A stretch of 33,178 nt of DNA from contig JAAVHD010000019.1 of assembly GCA_014799915.1 (NCBI GenBank), positions 25,786 to 58,963 on the forward strand. The letters are read 5' to 3'. Below the pieces are notes generated by a model, which saw only the letters and a list, made by a program, of their open reading frames with translations, was not told where the DNA came from and ran no database searches. The translations under genes were made by a program, and so were the position numbers. Source of the stretch: Oscillibacter sp. (lineage in GTDB: Bacteria; Bacillota; Clostridia; Oscillospirales; Oscillospiraceae). This document shows positions 23,154 to 30,462 of this stretch, one piece after another (the first letter of the stretch is position 1; the number at the start of each line of letters is the position of its first letter).

Positions 23154-23558
23154 TTACTGACCGCGGATCGCCATGAGGAGCCGGGACATATCGCTGCTGA
23201 TGGCCCGGTAGACGTGCTGCACCTGATAGGCGTTGCGGATCAGCTCAAGGGACTGCTCAGAAACGTTCACGCCGTTTTCGTCCATCCTGGCGGACTCATC
23301 CCAGGCGGTGTGGACCACTGGGGTGGCGCTGGAGAGCGTGTCGCGCATCGTGACGCCGGAGGCGCCGGTGGATACGCTGCTCCGTGCGGCCTGCCGGATA
23401 TTTGCGCGCAGGGCCTCCTCAAAGGTGACATATTTAACCTTGTAGTTGGGCGTCTCGGCGTTGGAGATATTGTCCAGGATCGCCTGCTGCTTCACCCAGT
23501 TGAAGTTGGACGCACGCTCCAGCATGATCATGGAGTTGGATGTAAAGAAATCTGACAT
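23154..23558 (-). CDS. flgB: Flagellar basal-body rod protein FlgB
   Basis: The 134-residue proximal rod protein is the first gene of the main operon. It has FNWVKQQAILDNISNAETPN and YKVKYVTFEEALR at the N-terminus and VSEQSLELIRNAYQVQHVYR and AISSDMSRLLMAIRGQ at the C-terminus. I chose the ATG at 23556-23558 because GGAGGA lies seven bases upstream; an ATG five codons earlier has no ribosome site. A consensus sigma-A promoter lies about 142 bases upstream, with a structured leader between. Confidence 0.95.
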   Translation of the reverse strand: MSDFFTSNSMIMLERASNFNWVKQQAILDNISNAETPNYKVKYVTFEEALRANIRQAARSSVSTGASGVTMRDTLSSATPVVHTAWDESARMDENGVNVSEQSLELIRNAYQVQHVYRAISSDMSRLLMAIRGQ

Positions 23559-23699
23559 GTTTCGTTCCTCCATTGGTGGATAAAACTATCGCTGCCGCCC
23601 TGATCCTGCGGCAAACGCGCCATTTTGTGCCCCTGAGGGACACTTTTTGCAGGCGAGTGGATGCAGGGCTGCACAAGGGGACACTATTTGAGCGTATCT
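23559..23699 (-). other. Structured untranslated leader of the flgB operon
   Basis: About 135 bases separate the predicted transcription start from flgB. On the RNA strand two local hairpins are visible, GUGUCCC-UCA-GGGGCAC (23627-23643) and UGCCGC/GCGGCA (23593-23613). GGGACACT is repeated directly at 23637-23644 and 23678-23685. I see none of the conserved cores of c-di-GMP-I or -II riboswitches, so I leave it unassigned. Confidence 0.45.
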
Positions 23700-23728
23700 A
23701 GTATAATACATTTTGGTCCCGAGTGCAA
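23700..23728 (-). promoter_or_regulatory. Sigma-A promoter of the flgB-flgF operon
   Basis: The minus strand reads TTGCAC (23723-23728), 17 bases, TATACT (23700-23705). This is a near-consensus housekeeping promoter with ideal spacing, placed between the csrA terminator and flgB. It is the only clear promoter for the main operon of about 23 kb, so early flagellar genes appear to be under vegetative sigma control. Confidence 0.85.
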
Positions 23729-23872
23729 GATAAAAATCAAAAATCGTCGAATTTATCTATAATCTGTCGCTTCCACCCGATGATTTTTTAGAAGATGGAC
23801 ATCCGCGCTGTCGAATCCTGTCAAAAAAGGAAAGTTCCTCCTAGGGCCCGTCCCTTTCCCCCGCTCCTCCGG

Positions 23873-23919
23873 AGAAAAAAGAGACGCCCACGGCTCCATC
23901 CTATGAGAGCCATGGGCGT
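23873..23919 (-). terminator. Rho-independent terminator after csrA
   Basis: On the minus strand a 13-base-pair stem (ACGCCCATGGCTC with GAGCCGTGGGCGT, one U:G pair; 23884-23896 and 23907-23919) is followed by CTCTTTTTTCTC. It starts 14 bases after the csrA stop and separates the flgM-csrA operon from the flgB operon. Confidence 0.9.
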
Positions 23920-23932
23920 TCTATACCAACAT

Positions 23933-24166
23933 TCAGTTTTTCCCCGCGTCCCGCAGGACATCCAGCAGGGACAGGGGCGAAGCCTCCTCGTCCGCGGCCT
24001 CCCGGTTGACCTCCGCCGCGGTTTTCAGCTCGCTGCGGAGAATGGGCACGCTCTTGGGAGCCCGGATGGCCAGCCGCACCCGACCGGCCTCCACGGAGAG
24101 CACCGAGACCTCGATCTCCTCCCCGATCATCAGGGACTCCCCCGCCTTGCGCTGGAGGATCAGCAT
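23933..24166 (-). CDS. csrA: Carbon storage/translational regulator CsrA
   Basis: The 77-residue RNA-binding dimer blocks translation at GGA-containing leaders and, in Firmicutes with FliW, controls flagellin synthesis. The family sequence is clear: MLILQRKAGESLMIGEEIEV, then VRLAIRAPKSVPILRSEL with the conserved Arg at 44. It has a somewhat longer acidic C-terminal tail, the part that FliW is known to contact in B. subtilis. The ATG (24164-24166) lies inside the fliW end, overlapping by seven bases, with GGAGGGGGGA upstream. Confidence 0.96.
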   Translation of the reverse strand: MLILQRKAGESLMIGEEIEVSVLSVEAGRVRLAIRAPKSVPILRSELKTAAEVNREAADEEASPLSLLDVLRDAGKN

Positions 24167-24609
24167 GGACCGTCCCCCCTCCCGAACTCAGACAGGAGGT
24201 GGCGCATATGGTAGTCCCCCTCCTCCAGGATGACCTGCATGGCCTTCCCGGTCCGGTCGTTGACGGCCACGGGGCAGCGCAGATTCACTGTGCTCTCCCC
24301 CACGGGGCTGCGCACCACGCACAGGGCGTAGAAGCACAGCTCCTCGCTGCGCGTCACGCCCAGCTCCCGCAGCTCCGCCTCCGCCAGTACCGGCGCGTAG
24401 TCGGGCTTGAGAGAGAAGGGATTCATGGCCACGAAGGCCAGATGGGGCGTGGCCGTGCTCTGGAAGCACAGCAGGCTCCCCTCGCTCCCCTGGAAGGGCA
24501 GGAGGCAGAACTCCTTTTCCTCCTCGAAGCCGAACAATCCCCTGTCAAAACGCAGCAGGTGTCCCTCCGGGCACTCCACTTCGCCGAAATACTTGGTTTG
24601 CAGCAGCAC
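24160..24609 (-). CDS. fliW: Flagellar assembly factor FliW
   Basis: The 149-residue antagonist of CsrA also binds flagellin; the three form a partner-switch that couples flagellin translation to its export. The fold signature is present: LLRFDRGLFGFEEEKEFCLL, AFVAMNPFSLKPDYAPVLAE, LCFYALCVVRSP, NLRCPVAVNDRTGKAMQVIL. The start is GTG (24607-24609) with AGGAGG seven bases upstream. It is 15 bases after the DUF6470 gene and overlaps csrA. The flagellin gene that this system would control is not in the window. Confidence 0.95.
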   Translation of the reverse strand: MLLQTKYFGEVECPEGHLLRFDRGLFGFEEEKEFCLLPFQGSEGSLLCFQSTATPHLAFVAMNPFSLKPDYAPVLAEAELRELGVTRSEELCFYALCVVRSPVGESTVNLRCPVAVNDRTGKAMQVILEEGDYHMRHLLSEFGRGDGPC

Positions 24610-24624
24610 GCGCTATCCTCCTGT

Positions 24625-25230
24625 TTACGCCCTCACATCCACCGGCTCATAGTTGGGGTCGGCAGACGGGGGCACATAGATGGGCCCGCCGATATATTTG
24701 ACAATGACCTCGGGCCGCTGGGTGACGGTAAACTCGATGTCGCCGGGGGTGAACTCAAAGCTGCCTCCGCTGATCTTCCAGTCGAAGTTCAGCTTATCCA
24801 TCTCGTAGCGGATGTTCATCTCCCCCACGTCCCAGGTGATCTCCGGGCCCGTGGACGGCAGGAACGTCATCCCCACATCCTGCACACCCTCCAGAAGGGA
24901 CTCCTTGGAGAACTTGGTGATGACCTCCTCCCCCAGCTTGGTCTGCATCATCAGATTCCCCTGCTGGGCGAAGGTGGCGGTAGCCGTGTAGGCGGCCTGC
25001 TTGCCCTTCTGGGCGTTCTGCTCCTGGCTGCGGGCCAGGGTGGGGGTGATGGAATTGCGGGCCTCAAAGGTATCAATATTCACCTTGATCGGACGGCTCT
25101 TGATCTGTAGCCCTCCCTTGTCCCGGGAGATTTCCATTTCCGCCGTACCCCGCACATACTCCAGCTTGGCGTTGGTAGTCTTCATCTCGATCTGGATGGG
25201 GACGGTCGTGATCTCAATCAACGGTTTCAT
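24625..25230 (-). CDS. DUF6470 family protein (YviE-like)
   Basis: The 201-residue protein sits between flgL and fliW, exactly where B. subtilis has yviE, and has the same overall make-up: a short beta-rich N-terminus (IEITTVPIQIEMKTTNAKLE), a helical middle (SITPTLARSQEQNAQKGKQA), and a C-terminal beta-rich half with YEMDKLNFDWKISGGSFEFT and PGDIEFTVTQRPEVIVKYIG. Function is unknown. There is no signal peptide or membrane segment. The ATG (25228-25230) has only a distant GGGAG site. The internal sigma-A promoter in the end of flgL would make this the first gene of a DUF6470-fliW-csrA transcript. Confidence 0.82.
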   Translation of the reverse strand: MKPLIEITTVPIQIEMKTTNAKLEYVRGTAEMEISRDKGGLQIKSRPIKVNIDTFEARNSITPTLARSQEQNAQKGKQAAYTATATFAQQGNLMMQTKLGEEVITKFSKESLLEGVQDVGMTFLPSTGPEITWDVGEMNIRYEMDKLNFDWKISGGSFEFTPGDIEFTVTQRPEVIVKYIGGPIYVPPSADPNYEPVDVRA

Positions 25231-25297
25231 GGTGCGACGTGCACTCCCTTCTCAATAAATTCATCGGCTTCCTTGCCATAACACACCATATATTGTT

Positions 25298-25326
25298 ATT
25301 GTATCACAATCAGCTCATATAGTCAA
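25298..25326 (-). promoter_or_regulatory. Internal sigma-A promoter for DUF6470-fliW-csrA
   Basis: The minus strand reads TTGACT (25321-25326), 17 bases, TACAAT (25298-25303), with TG one base before the -10. It overlaps the last codons of flgL. The match and spacing are near ideal. It would give fliW and csrA a basal, sigma-D-independent transcript starting about 60 bases before the DUF6470 gene. Confidence 0.75.
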
Positions 25327-26707
25327 TGAGAGACTGACTGAGAAGCTGCGTACCCACCTTCAGCGCCGCGCTGTAGCAGTAGTAGTCCCAGCTGAACTCG
25401 GTAATGGCGTCCGCCAGGTCCACGTTCTCGATATTCTCGCGCTCCTCCTGGAGGTAATCGCCCTGCAATTTCAGACGGGACTGGTTCTGCTGGAGGTAGT
25501 GGGCCTTGGTCTCCACGTCCACGTAGTTGGCGTTGGTGCGGTCCGTAGCAGCCTGATACTTGTTCAGCAGCCGGTCAGCCTCCGCCTCCAGCTTTTTGGC
25601 CGCCTCCCCATCCTCGGAAAACGCGCCGGTCGTGGGGTCGCAGGCGCTGTAAATCTCGCCCAGGCGCTTCATGATCATGGCGATGTTCACAGGATCGCCG
25701 TCCTCGTCCACGCCGTAGCCCAGCATATTGATCGCCGGGAGGGAGCGGTCAAAAGCGGTGCCGTTGATGAGCTGGTCGTTCTCATTCTCCTTCATGCCCA
25801 TGCCCAGGTCGATGTTCTCATACTCCGCGGCCATCTTATCCAGACGGGCCTTGTTGCCCTGGTCGTTGTAGTAGGTGGCCCACAGCCGGGCGGCATCCGG
25901 ATCAGCGCCGTCGGGCAGATTGTTGGGATCTTTATTATAGGCGTAGACAGCCGCGGGCACGCCGTATTCGTCCTGATCCACCTCACCAAAGGGATCTTTG
26001 TAATCCCGCGGGTCCGGCGCATAAGGAGGCTCTTCCATCTCCGCCTGCTCCTCCGGGCTCGCCTTCACATAATTCTGGTACTTATAGAACGCGATCCACG
26101 CATCCTCTACCGCGTTTCTTCCCTCCACGGGCGTCTTCTGCGGCATACCGGCAGCGCCGTCCCACTCGCCCCAGTCGGGCTCCTGGTCCGGCGGCGTCAC
26201 CCGGCCGGAGTTGACGTCCACGCCGCGGTAGTACAGGGTCTTCTTGTCCGCGCTCCAGCTGAAGGGGGCGTTCATCTCATCGTCGCCGGAGAAGACAAAG
26301 TGGTCGCCGAACTTGGCGCTGTTCATCGCCTGGATGACAGACTCCGCAGTGTCGTTAAGGACCTTGCCCAGGTCGACGCGGGCGCCTGCGGTGGTATCCT
26401 GACGGGCCCGGATGTCGGCCGCGTCGGCGTCGGTCTCCAGGTTTGTCTTGACCATGCCCATGGTGGCCCAGGCGATGTTGAAGCGGCTGTAGGTATCGCT
26501 GTTGTTGGACTGGTAGTTGGCGTTGCTCACCATGGCCCGGCGGATCTTCCATGCCTGGGCGGCGGCGGTGGGGTCCTGGGCGAAGCTGTCAAACTGCCGG
26601 TGGGTGAGCACCCTGTTCCGGGCATTGGTCAGGTTATAGGTGGAATTCTGTAAGTTATACCGGTAGGTGTTCATCGCCATGCCGGTGGTAATGCGCATTG
26701 TTGCCAT
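25310..26707 (-). CDS. flgL: Flagellar hook-associated protein FlgL (HAP3), enlarged
   Basis: The 465-residue hook-filament junction protein is larger than the roughly 300 residues usual for Firmicutes. The N-terminal flagellin-like helix (RITTGMAMNTYRYNLQNSTY, then PTAAAQAWKIRRAM) and C-terminal helix (DLADAITEFSWDYYCYSAAL, then KVGTQLLSQSLIDYMS) are conserved. In the middle, about residues 170-290 are an extra acidic, Pro/Tyr/Asp-rich segment. The ATG (26705-26707) has GGAGGAT seven bases upstream. It is 25 bases after flgK. Confidence 0.92.
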   Translation of the reverse strand: MATMRITTGMAMNTYRYNLQNSTYNLTNARNRVLTHRQFDSFAQDPTAAAQAWKIRRAMVSNANYQSNNSDTYSRFNIAWATMGMVKTNLETDADAADIRARQDTTAGARVDLGKVLNDTAESVIQAMNSAKFGDHFVFSGDDEMNAPFSWSADKKTLYYRGVDVNSGRVTPPDQEPDWGEWDGAAGMPQKTPVEGRNAVEDAWIAFYKYQNYVKASPEEQAEMEEPPYAPDPRDYKDPFGEVDQDEYGVPAAVYAYNKDPNNLPDGADPDAARLWATYYNDQGNKARLDKMAAEYENIDLGMGMKENENDQLINGTAFDRSLPAINMLGYGVDEDGDPVNIAMIMKRLGEIYSACDPTTGAFSEDGEAAKKLEAEADRLLNKYQAATDRTNANYVDVETKAHYLQQNQSRLKLQGDYLQEERENIENVDLADAITEFSWDYYCYSAALKVGTQLLSQSLIDYMS

Positions 26708-26732
26708 GTCAAGTATCCTCCTTCATCGCCCG

Positions 26733-29390
26733 TTAACGGGCAGTACCGTTGATAAGCGTGTCGAGCATCTGGTCAATGGTGGTCAGCAGACGGCAGGCCG
26801 CGGAATAGGACTTGCTGTACTGCATCATGCTGGTGGCCTCGTCGTTTAAGTCCACGCCGGACACGCTCTGCCGGTCGTTCTCCAGACTCAGGGTCATGAC
26901 GGCGTAATTGTTCATCTTGCCCGCCACGATGTTCTGATCCGTACCCGCAATGCCCTCGATGGTGGTGTACACCTCCTGGAAGGAACCCTTGAAGATGGGC
27001 AGCGTGGCGGCGGAATCACTCTCCAGGTCGGTGGCGTAATAATCCAGCTGCTTCTCAAAGAGCGATATCATGTGATCGATGTTCTCGTTGCGGCTGGAGT
27101 TTTCGATAACGGAGCCGTCCTCCCGGTAGCTGTCGGGCCGCTTATCGTTGAGGATATGTACCGTCTCGGTGGACCAGGCGTGGGAAATGGTGATATTCGA
27201 AGCGGTGATGCCGCTGGGATCGTTGTTGTTGCCGTTGTTGCTGAACAGCACGCCGCCGTCATAGAACCCGTAGAGGGGATCCTTCGCCGCCTTCTGGGCG
27301 AGGATGGTCAGCATCTCACCCGCCTGACCGTACTCCGGGTCGGCCATGGTATAGGGAACGCGCACATCCTCCATAACAGGATCACCGTTTTCATCCACCA
27401 TGGGCTTGCCGTTTTCGTCTACCTTCTGCTGCTGGACAATCTTGGTGACAAGATCAACTGTGATATCCTGCTTGTTGCCGTCCTCATCGGTATACTGCAC
27501 AGGATTTCCATCCGCATCCTTGAAGACATCCGTCCCCTCCGTACCGCCGCTCTGGGTCAGATACACCGTCGTGGCCGGGAGCTGGTTGGCCTGGTTGAAC
27601 TCCTCGGCAAACTGCCGGGCCAGGGTGTCCAGCGCCTTCTGGTAGTAGGGGATGCCCCGCTTGATGCTGGCGTCGGCGTCGCCGCTCAGGCGCGGGGGAT
27701 CCACTTCCTTGCCGGTGGCCGGGTCCTTGTTCAGATCCGCGTTGCTGGCGTACTCGCCCTCCTCGGTGAGCAGCTCCCGCTGGGACTGGATCTTGCCGTA
27801 CAGGACGGTGTCGTTCAGCTCCACGACCTCGCTCTTCTTGCTGACGGTGTTGGGGTCGATCATCAGCCGCTCCCGCCGGTCGATCAGCGGCTCCACCTGG
27901 AGGAGGAACTTCTCGTTCTCAAAGGTCGCCGCGTTGAATTGATGGGTGCCATCCGGATTCAGCACCGGATTGCCGTTTGCGTCCAAAACATAGAGATCGT
28001 TAGTGAACTCCGGAGGATCAAGGGGGTCGCCGTTCGCGTCGGCCTTGTAATATTTACCGCCAGCTGCGATCTGTTTCTCCTCTTCCGCCTTTACTGCCTC
28101 GTCAATTTTCTCCTGCTGGGCCGCTTTCGCCGCCGACAGGGTCACAGTATAGGCTTTTTTCCCCATGGTCTCCTTCCAGTCGGCCTCGATTTCATCGTAC
28201 CTCGCCTTCAGATCCGCGTCGGTTTCCAGCAAGGATTTACTTTTAGCCTCGATCCACGCCTTCTTCTCCTCCGTCGTCGTCAAAGCGGCATAGTCGGGAT
28301 CTGTTTTCGCTTCCGCCTTGGCCTGGTTGTAGGCCAGCCGGTTGAGGACCGCCAGCTGCTCCTTCCATGGGGAGAGTTCCTCCATCGGGTATTTCGCTAA
28401 AAAGTCCGGATCCTCTGCCAACGCCTCTGCATCGGCCTTGACCTGATCCATATCGATCGGGTTCGCAGCCTTCGCATCCTCGGCCGCCTGGGTCTTGGCC
28501 TTATTGATGGCCTCGGGATCATAGTTGGGATTCATCAGCGGCTCTCTCTCCTGCACGCTGAGCTGTCCGCCGTAGATGCCGTCAATGAGCTTGATGGGCT
28601 TGCCGTCAGCGCCCTTGCTGTCGGCAATGGTGACCGTCAGCTTCTCCACCTCGGTGAACTGGTCGATGCGCTCCATAGAGTACTCCACATTGATGTGCAG
28701 GAGCTCGCTGAGCGCATCCAGGTCCAGGTTCCGCTGGTCCCGCAGCTCCAGGGCGTTGTCGCCGTAGAGGGCGGCGGTGCGGATCTGCTCGTTCAGGTCC
28801 CGGATGTCGGTCAGCAGCAGGTTGGCCTCCTTGATGCTCTGGGTGAACTCCTCCACCTTGCCGTCGTAGACGTTCTGCAGCGCCTTGGCCCCCTCCTTGA
28901 AGAAGGTGCACAGAGACTCCGCCTCGGCGCGGACCTGCCGGTCAAACTCCGGTGAACCCACGTTTACATGCAGCTTCTCCAGGGCCGTGATGAAGTTTTT
29001 CAGGTTGGCCTGGAGCACGCCGTAGCCCTCATCCTTGTCGGTGCCCTTGTTTACCTCGTCCAGGGTGTGGCTGATCTGGTACAGGCCGTTGTACGTCTCC
29101 GTGTTGGCGGCCAGATTGGTGTTTTCATTGCGGTAGCGGATATCCAGGAAGGGGTCCCGCAGCTGGCTGCGGCTCTGGGTCAGCACGCCGTAGCCGATAT
29201 TGGTGTTGAAGACATTGGCGTACTTGCCCGAGTTCTTGGAATAGAGGCTCACCAGGTCCAGCCGCTGGCGGGTGTAGCCCTCGGTGTTGATGTTGGCAAT
29301 ATTATTGCCGGTGATGTTCAGGGACGCCTGGGAGGCGTAGATCCCCAGACGGGCGGTGGTGAAGGAACTAAATGTACCGATAACTGCCAT
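26733..29390 (-). CDS. flgK: Flagellar hook-associated protein FlgK (HAP1), unusually large
   Basis: The 885-residue first hook-filament junction protein is well above the 450-650 residues common for FlgK. The N-terminal (LGIYASQASLNITGNNIANI, NTEGYTRQRLDLVS) and C-terminal (SGVDLNDEATSMMQYSKSYS, then LLTTIDQMLDTLINGTAR) D0/D1 helices are typical. Residues about 285-450 are an Ala/Lys/Glu-rich, probably helical insertion. It is followed at about 451-482 and again near the middle of the C-terminal half by DxNGxP-type repeats (DANGDP, DANGNP, DENGKP, DENGDP). The ATG (29388-29390) follows AAGGAGA. Confidence 0.93.
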   Translation of the reverse strand: MAVIGTFSSFTTARLGIYASQASLNITGNNIANINTEGYTRQRLDLVSLYSKNSGKYANVFNTNIGYGVLTQSRSQLRDPFLDIRYRNENTNLAANTETYNGLYQISHTLDEVNKGTDKDEGYGVLQANLKNFITALEKLHVNVGSPEFDRQVRAEAESLCTFFKEGAKALQNVYDGKVEEFTQSIKEANLLLTDIRDLNEQIRTAALYGDNALELRDQRNLDLDALSELLHINVEYSMERIDQFTEVEKLTVTIADSKGADGKPIKLIDGIYGGQLSVQEREPLMNPNYDPEAINKAKTQAAEDAKAANPIDMDQVKADAEALAEDPDFLAKYPMEELSPWKEQLAVLNRLAYNQAKAEAKTDPDYAALTTTEEKKAWIEAKSKSLLETDADLKARYDEIEADWKETMGKKAYTVTLSAAKAAQQEKIDEAVKAEEEKQIAAGGKYYKADANGDPLDPPEFTNDLYVLDANGNPVLNPDGTHQFNAATFENEKFLLQVEPLIDRRERLMIDPNTVSKKSEVVELNDTVLYGKIQSQRELLTEEGEYASNADLNKDPATGKEVDPPRLSGDADASIKRGIPYYQKALDTLARQFAEEFNQANQLPATTVYLTQSGGTEGTDVFKDADGNPVQYTDEDGNKQDITVDLVTKIVQQQKVDENGKPMVDENGDPVMEDVRVPYTMADPEYGQAGEMLTILAQKAAKDPLYGFYDGGVLFSNNGNNNDPSGITASNITISHAWSTETVHILNDKRPDSYREDGSVIENSSRNENIDHMISLFEKQLDYYATDLESDSAATLPIFKGSFQEVYTTIEGIAGTDQNIVAGKMNNYAVMTLSLENDRQSVSGVDLNDEATSMMQYSKSYSAACRLLTTIDQMLDTLINGTAR

Positions 29391-29414
29391 AATTCAGAGT
29401 TCTCCTTATCAAAC

Positions 29415-29855
29415 TTACACCCGGAAATCCGCCTGCCGGTGAGGTCCTTCCTCCGGCTGTACGTCCTGGGCCTTCTGTGCCTGCTCGATGGCGTGCAGAT
29501 TGCACTCCAAAGTGTTCCGGGCCACCGAGGAGGCGGACTGGAACAGATCGTATTTCTTCCGCAGCTTCTCCGCAGCCTCCTTGGTCTCCCATTTGAGGTC
29601 GTCAGGGGCGTGCTCCACCAGATCCCGCAGATGTACGCCGGTGATGCCCAGCTCGCCCATCAGCTTGTTCCGCTTCTGATCCATGCCCCGCAGGGAGAGG
29701 CTGATCACCTGCTCTTTTTTCATGCACTCGTCCAGGGTCTCCAGATCGCCGCTGCCCACGGCCTGGATCTTGATCCGCTCCAGACCGGTCAGCTCATCCA
29801 TCTTCTGCCCCAGGTTTTCCATCAGGGACAGATAGTCCCGCCATGTACCGGCCAT
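29415..29855 (-). CDS. flgN: Flagellar export chaperone FlgN
   Basis: The 146-residue helical chaperone for FlgK and FlgL is encoded directly before them. It shows the FlgN-type pattern: WRDYLSLMENLGQKMDELTG, then KIQAVGSGDLETLDECMKKE and QVISLSLRGMDQKRNKLMGE. The ATG (29853-29855) shares a base with the flgM stop (TGATG) and has AGGAGGG upstream; the GTG one codon earlier is less likely. The family is weakly conserved, so context adds to the call. Confidence 0.88.
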   Translation of the reverse strand: MAGTWRDYLSLMENLGQKMDELTGLERIKIQAVGSGDLETLDECMKKEQVISLSLRGMDQKRNKLMGELGITGVHLRDLVEHAPDDLKWETKEAAEKLRKKYDLFQSASSVARNTLECNLHAIEQAQKAQDVQPEEGPHRQADFRV

Positions 29856-30160
29856 CACTCGCCCTCCTCCATGAGCAGCAGCATCCTTGCCGCCGTCTCA
29901 CGGGCCTCCACCTGGTACTCGCCGGAGCTGACCTGACGGTGGAGCTCCTGGATCTTCCCGGTGGTGTTATAGGTGCGCACCTGGTAGGACAGGCTGGCCG
30001 CCAGCTCCCGGAAGCTGGTCCTCTCCTGCTCGGCGGAGACGGCCACCTGGTCGTAGTGTCCCCCCGCGGTCTGGACCCGGCGTCCGCCCGCCGTACCAGT
30101 CATGCGGACGGTGTTTTTCTTTTGAATGGGCAGATAGCCCTCGGTTCCCATAATCTGCAT
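29855..30160 (-). CDS. flgM: Anti-sigma-28 factor FlgM
   Basis: The 101-residue protein has the FlgM sigma-binding half at about residues 55-100 (VRTYNTTGKIQELHRQVSSG, EYQVEARETAARMLLLMEEG). FlgM binds FliA until hook completion and is then exported. The first half is basic and unstructured. I chose the ATG at 30158-30160 because GGAGGT lies eight bases upstream; the frame stays open to 30352 but that part is promoter/leader DNA. It is the first gene of the flgM-csrA operon and has a sigma-28-like promoter, which would give a feedback loop with fliA. Confidence 0.92.
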   Translation of the reverse strand: MQIMGTEGYLPIQKKNTVRMTGTAGGRRVQTAGGHYDQVAVSAEQERTSFRELAASLSYQVRTYNTTGKIQELHRQVSSGEYQVEARETAARMLLLMEEGE

Positions 30161-30251
30161 AGTAACAGACCTCCAATCATCGTGCCGGCCGAACCGGGCC
30201 GGCCCCAGGGCCATGTCATCCGGAATAGGCATAGACATCTTTGTATTATTT

Positions 30252-30278
30252 TTATCGGTCTGGAAACAAAAAAAATAA
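30252..30278 (-). promoter_or_regulatory. Sigma-D (sigma-28)-like promoter of flgM
   Basis: The minus strand has ACCGATAA (30252-30259), 7 of 8 with the sigma-28 -10 GCCGATAA. At 15 bases upstream the -35 reads TTAT (30275-30278), a poor match to TAAA, in a T-rich stretch. It lies about 90 bases before flgM, and flgM promoters of this type are well known in Firmicutes. Confidence 0.55.
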
Positions 30279-30371
30279 CGCAAGCCAGGAAAATTTTTGT
30301 GAATTCTTGAGAAGATCCCCCTCTCTTTCCAGCTCTTTGTCGAAATAAGCAAAAACTTTTCAAAAATTCCA

Positions 30372-30400
30372 TTGCAAGCCGTGAGTATTTCCTATATAAT
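30372..30400 (+). promoter_or_regulatory. Sigma-A promoter of the PilZ-metalloprotease unit
   Basis: TTGCAA (30372-30377), 17 bases, TATAAT (30395-30400) is a perfect -10 with ideal spacing. It lies 62 bases before the TTG start of the PilZ gene, on the strand opposite to the flagellar genes. Confidence 0.88.
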
Positions 30401-30462
30401 ATGAGGGATGAATACGGTCCGGGACGCGCTGCCGCCCTGGGCGGAATGACAGGAGCTCTGAT

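Larger units (their letters stand above)
30161..30462. other. Divergent intergenic region between flgM and the PilZ gene
   Basis: This 302-base AT-rich region contains the sigma-D-like flgM promoter (minus) and the sigma-A PilZ promoter (plus). A GC palindrome around 30184-30203 (GCCGGCC...GGGCCGGC) lies in the flgM leader. No further gene is seen. Confidence 0.6.

Noticed and set aside
23559-23699. c-di-GMP riboswitch before flgB
   Set aside because: The conserved GCAAA / GACGCAAAGCC-type core of class I and the class II core are not present in the leader.
23574-23932. Invertible flagellar switch before flgB as in C. difficile
   Set aside because: I found only short direct repeats and local hairpins, no pair of inverted repeats about 20 bases long flanking the promoter, and no recombinase gene nearby.
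30161-30352. 64-codon N-terminal extension of flgM
   Set aside because: It covers the sigma-D-like promoter and leader; the ATG at 30160 has a perfect GGAGGT site.
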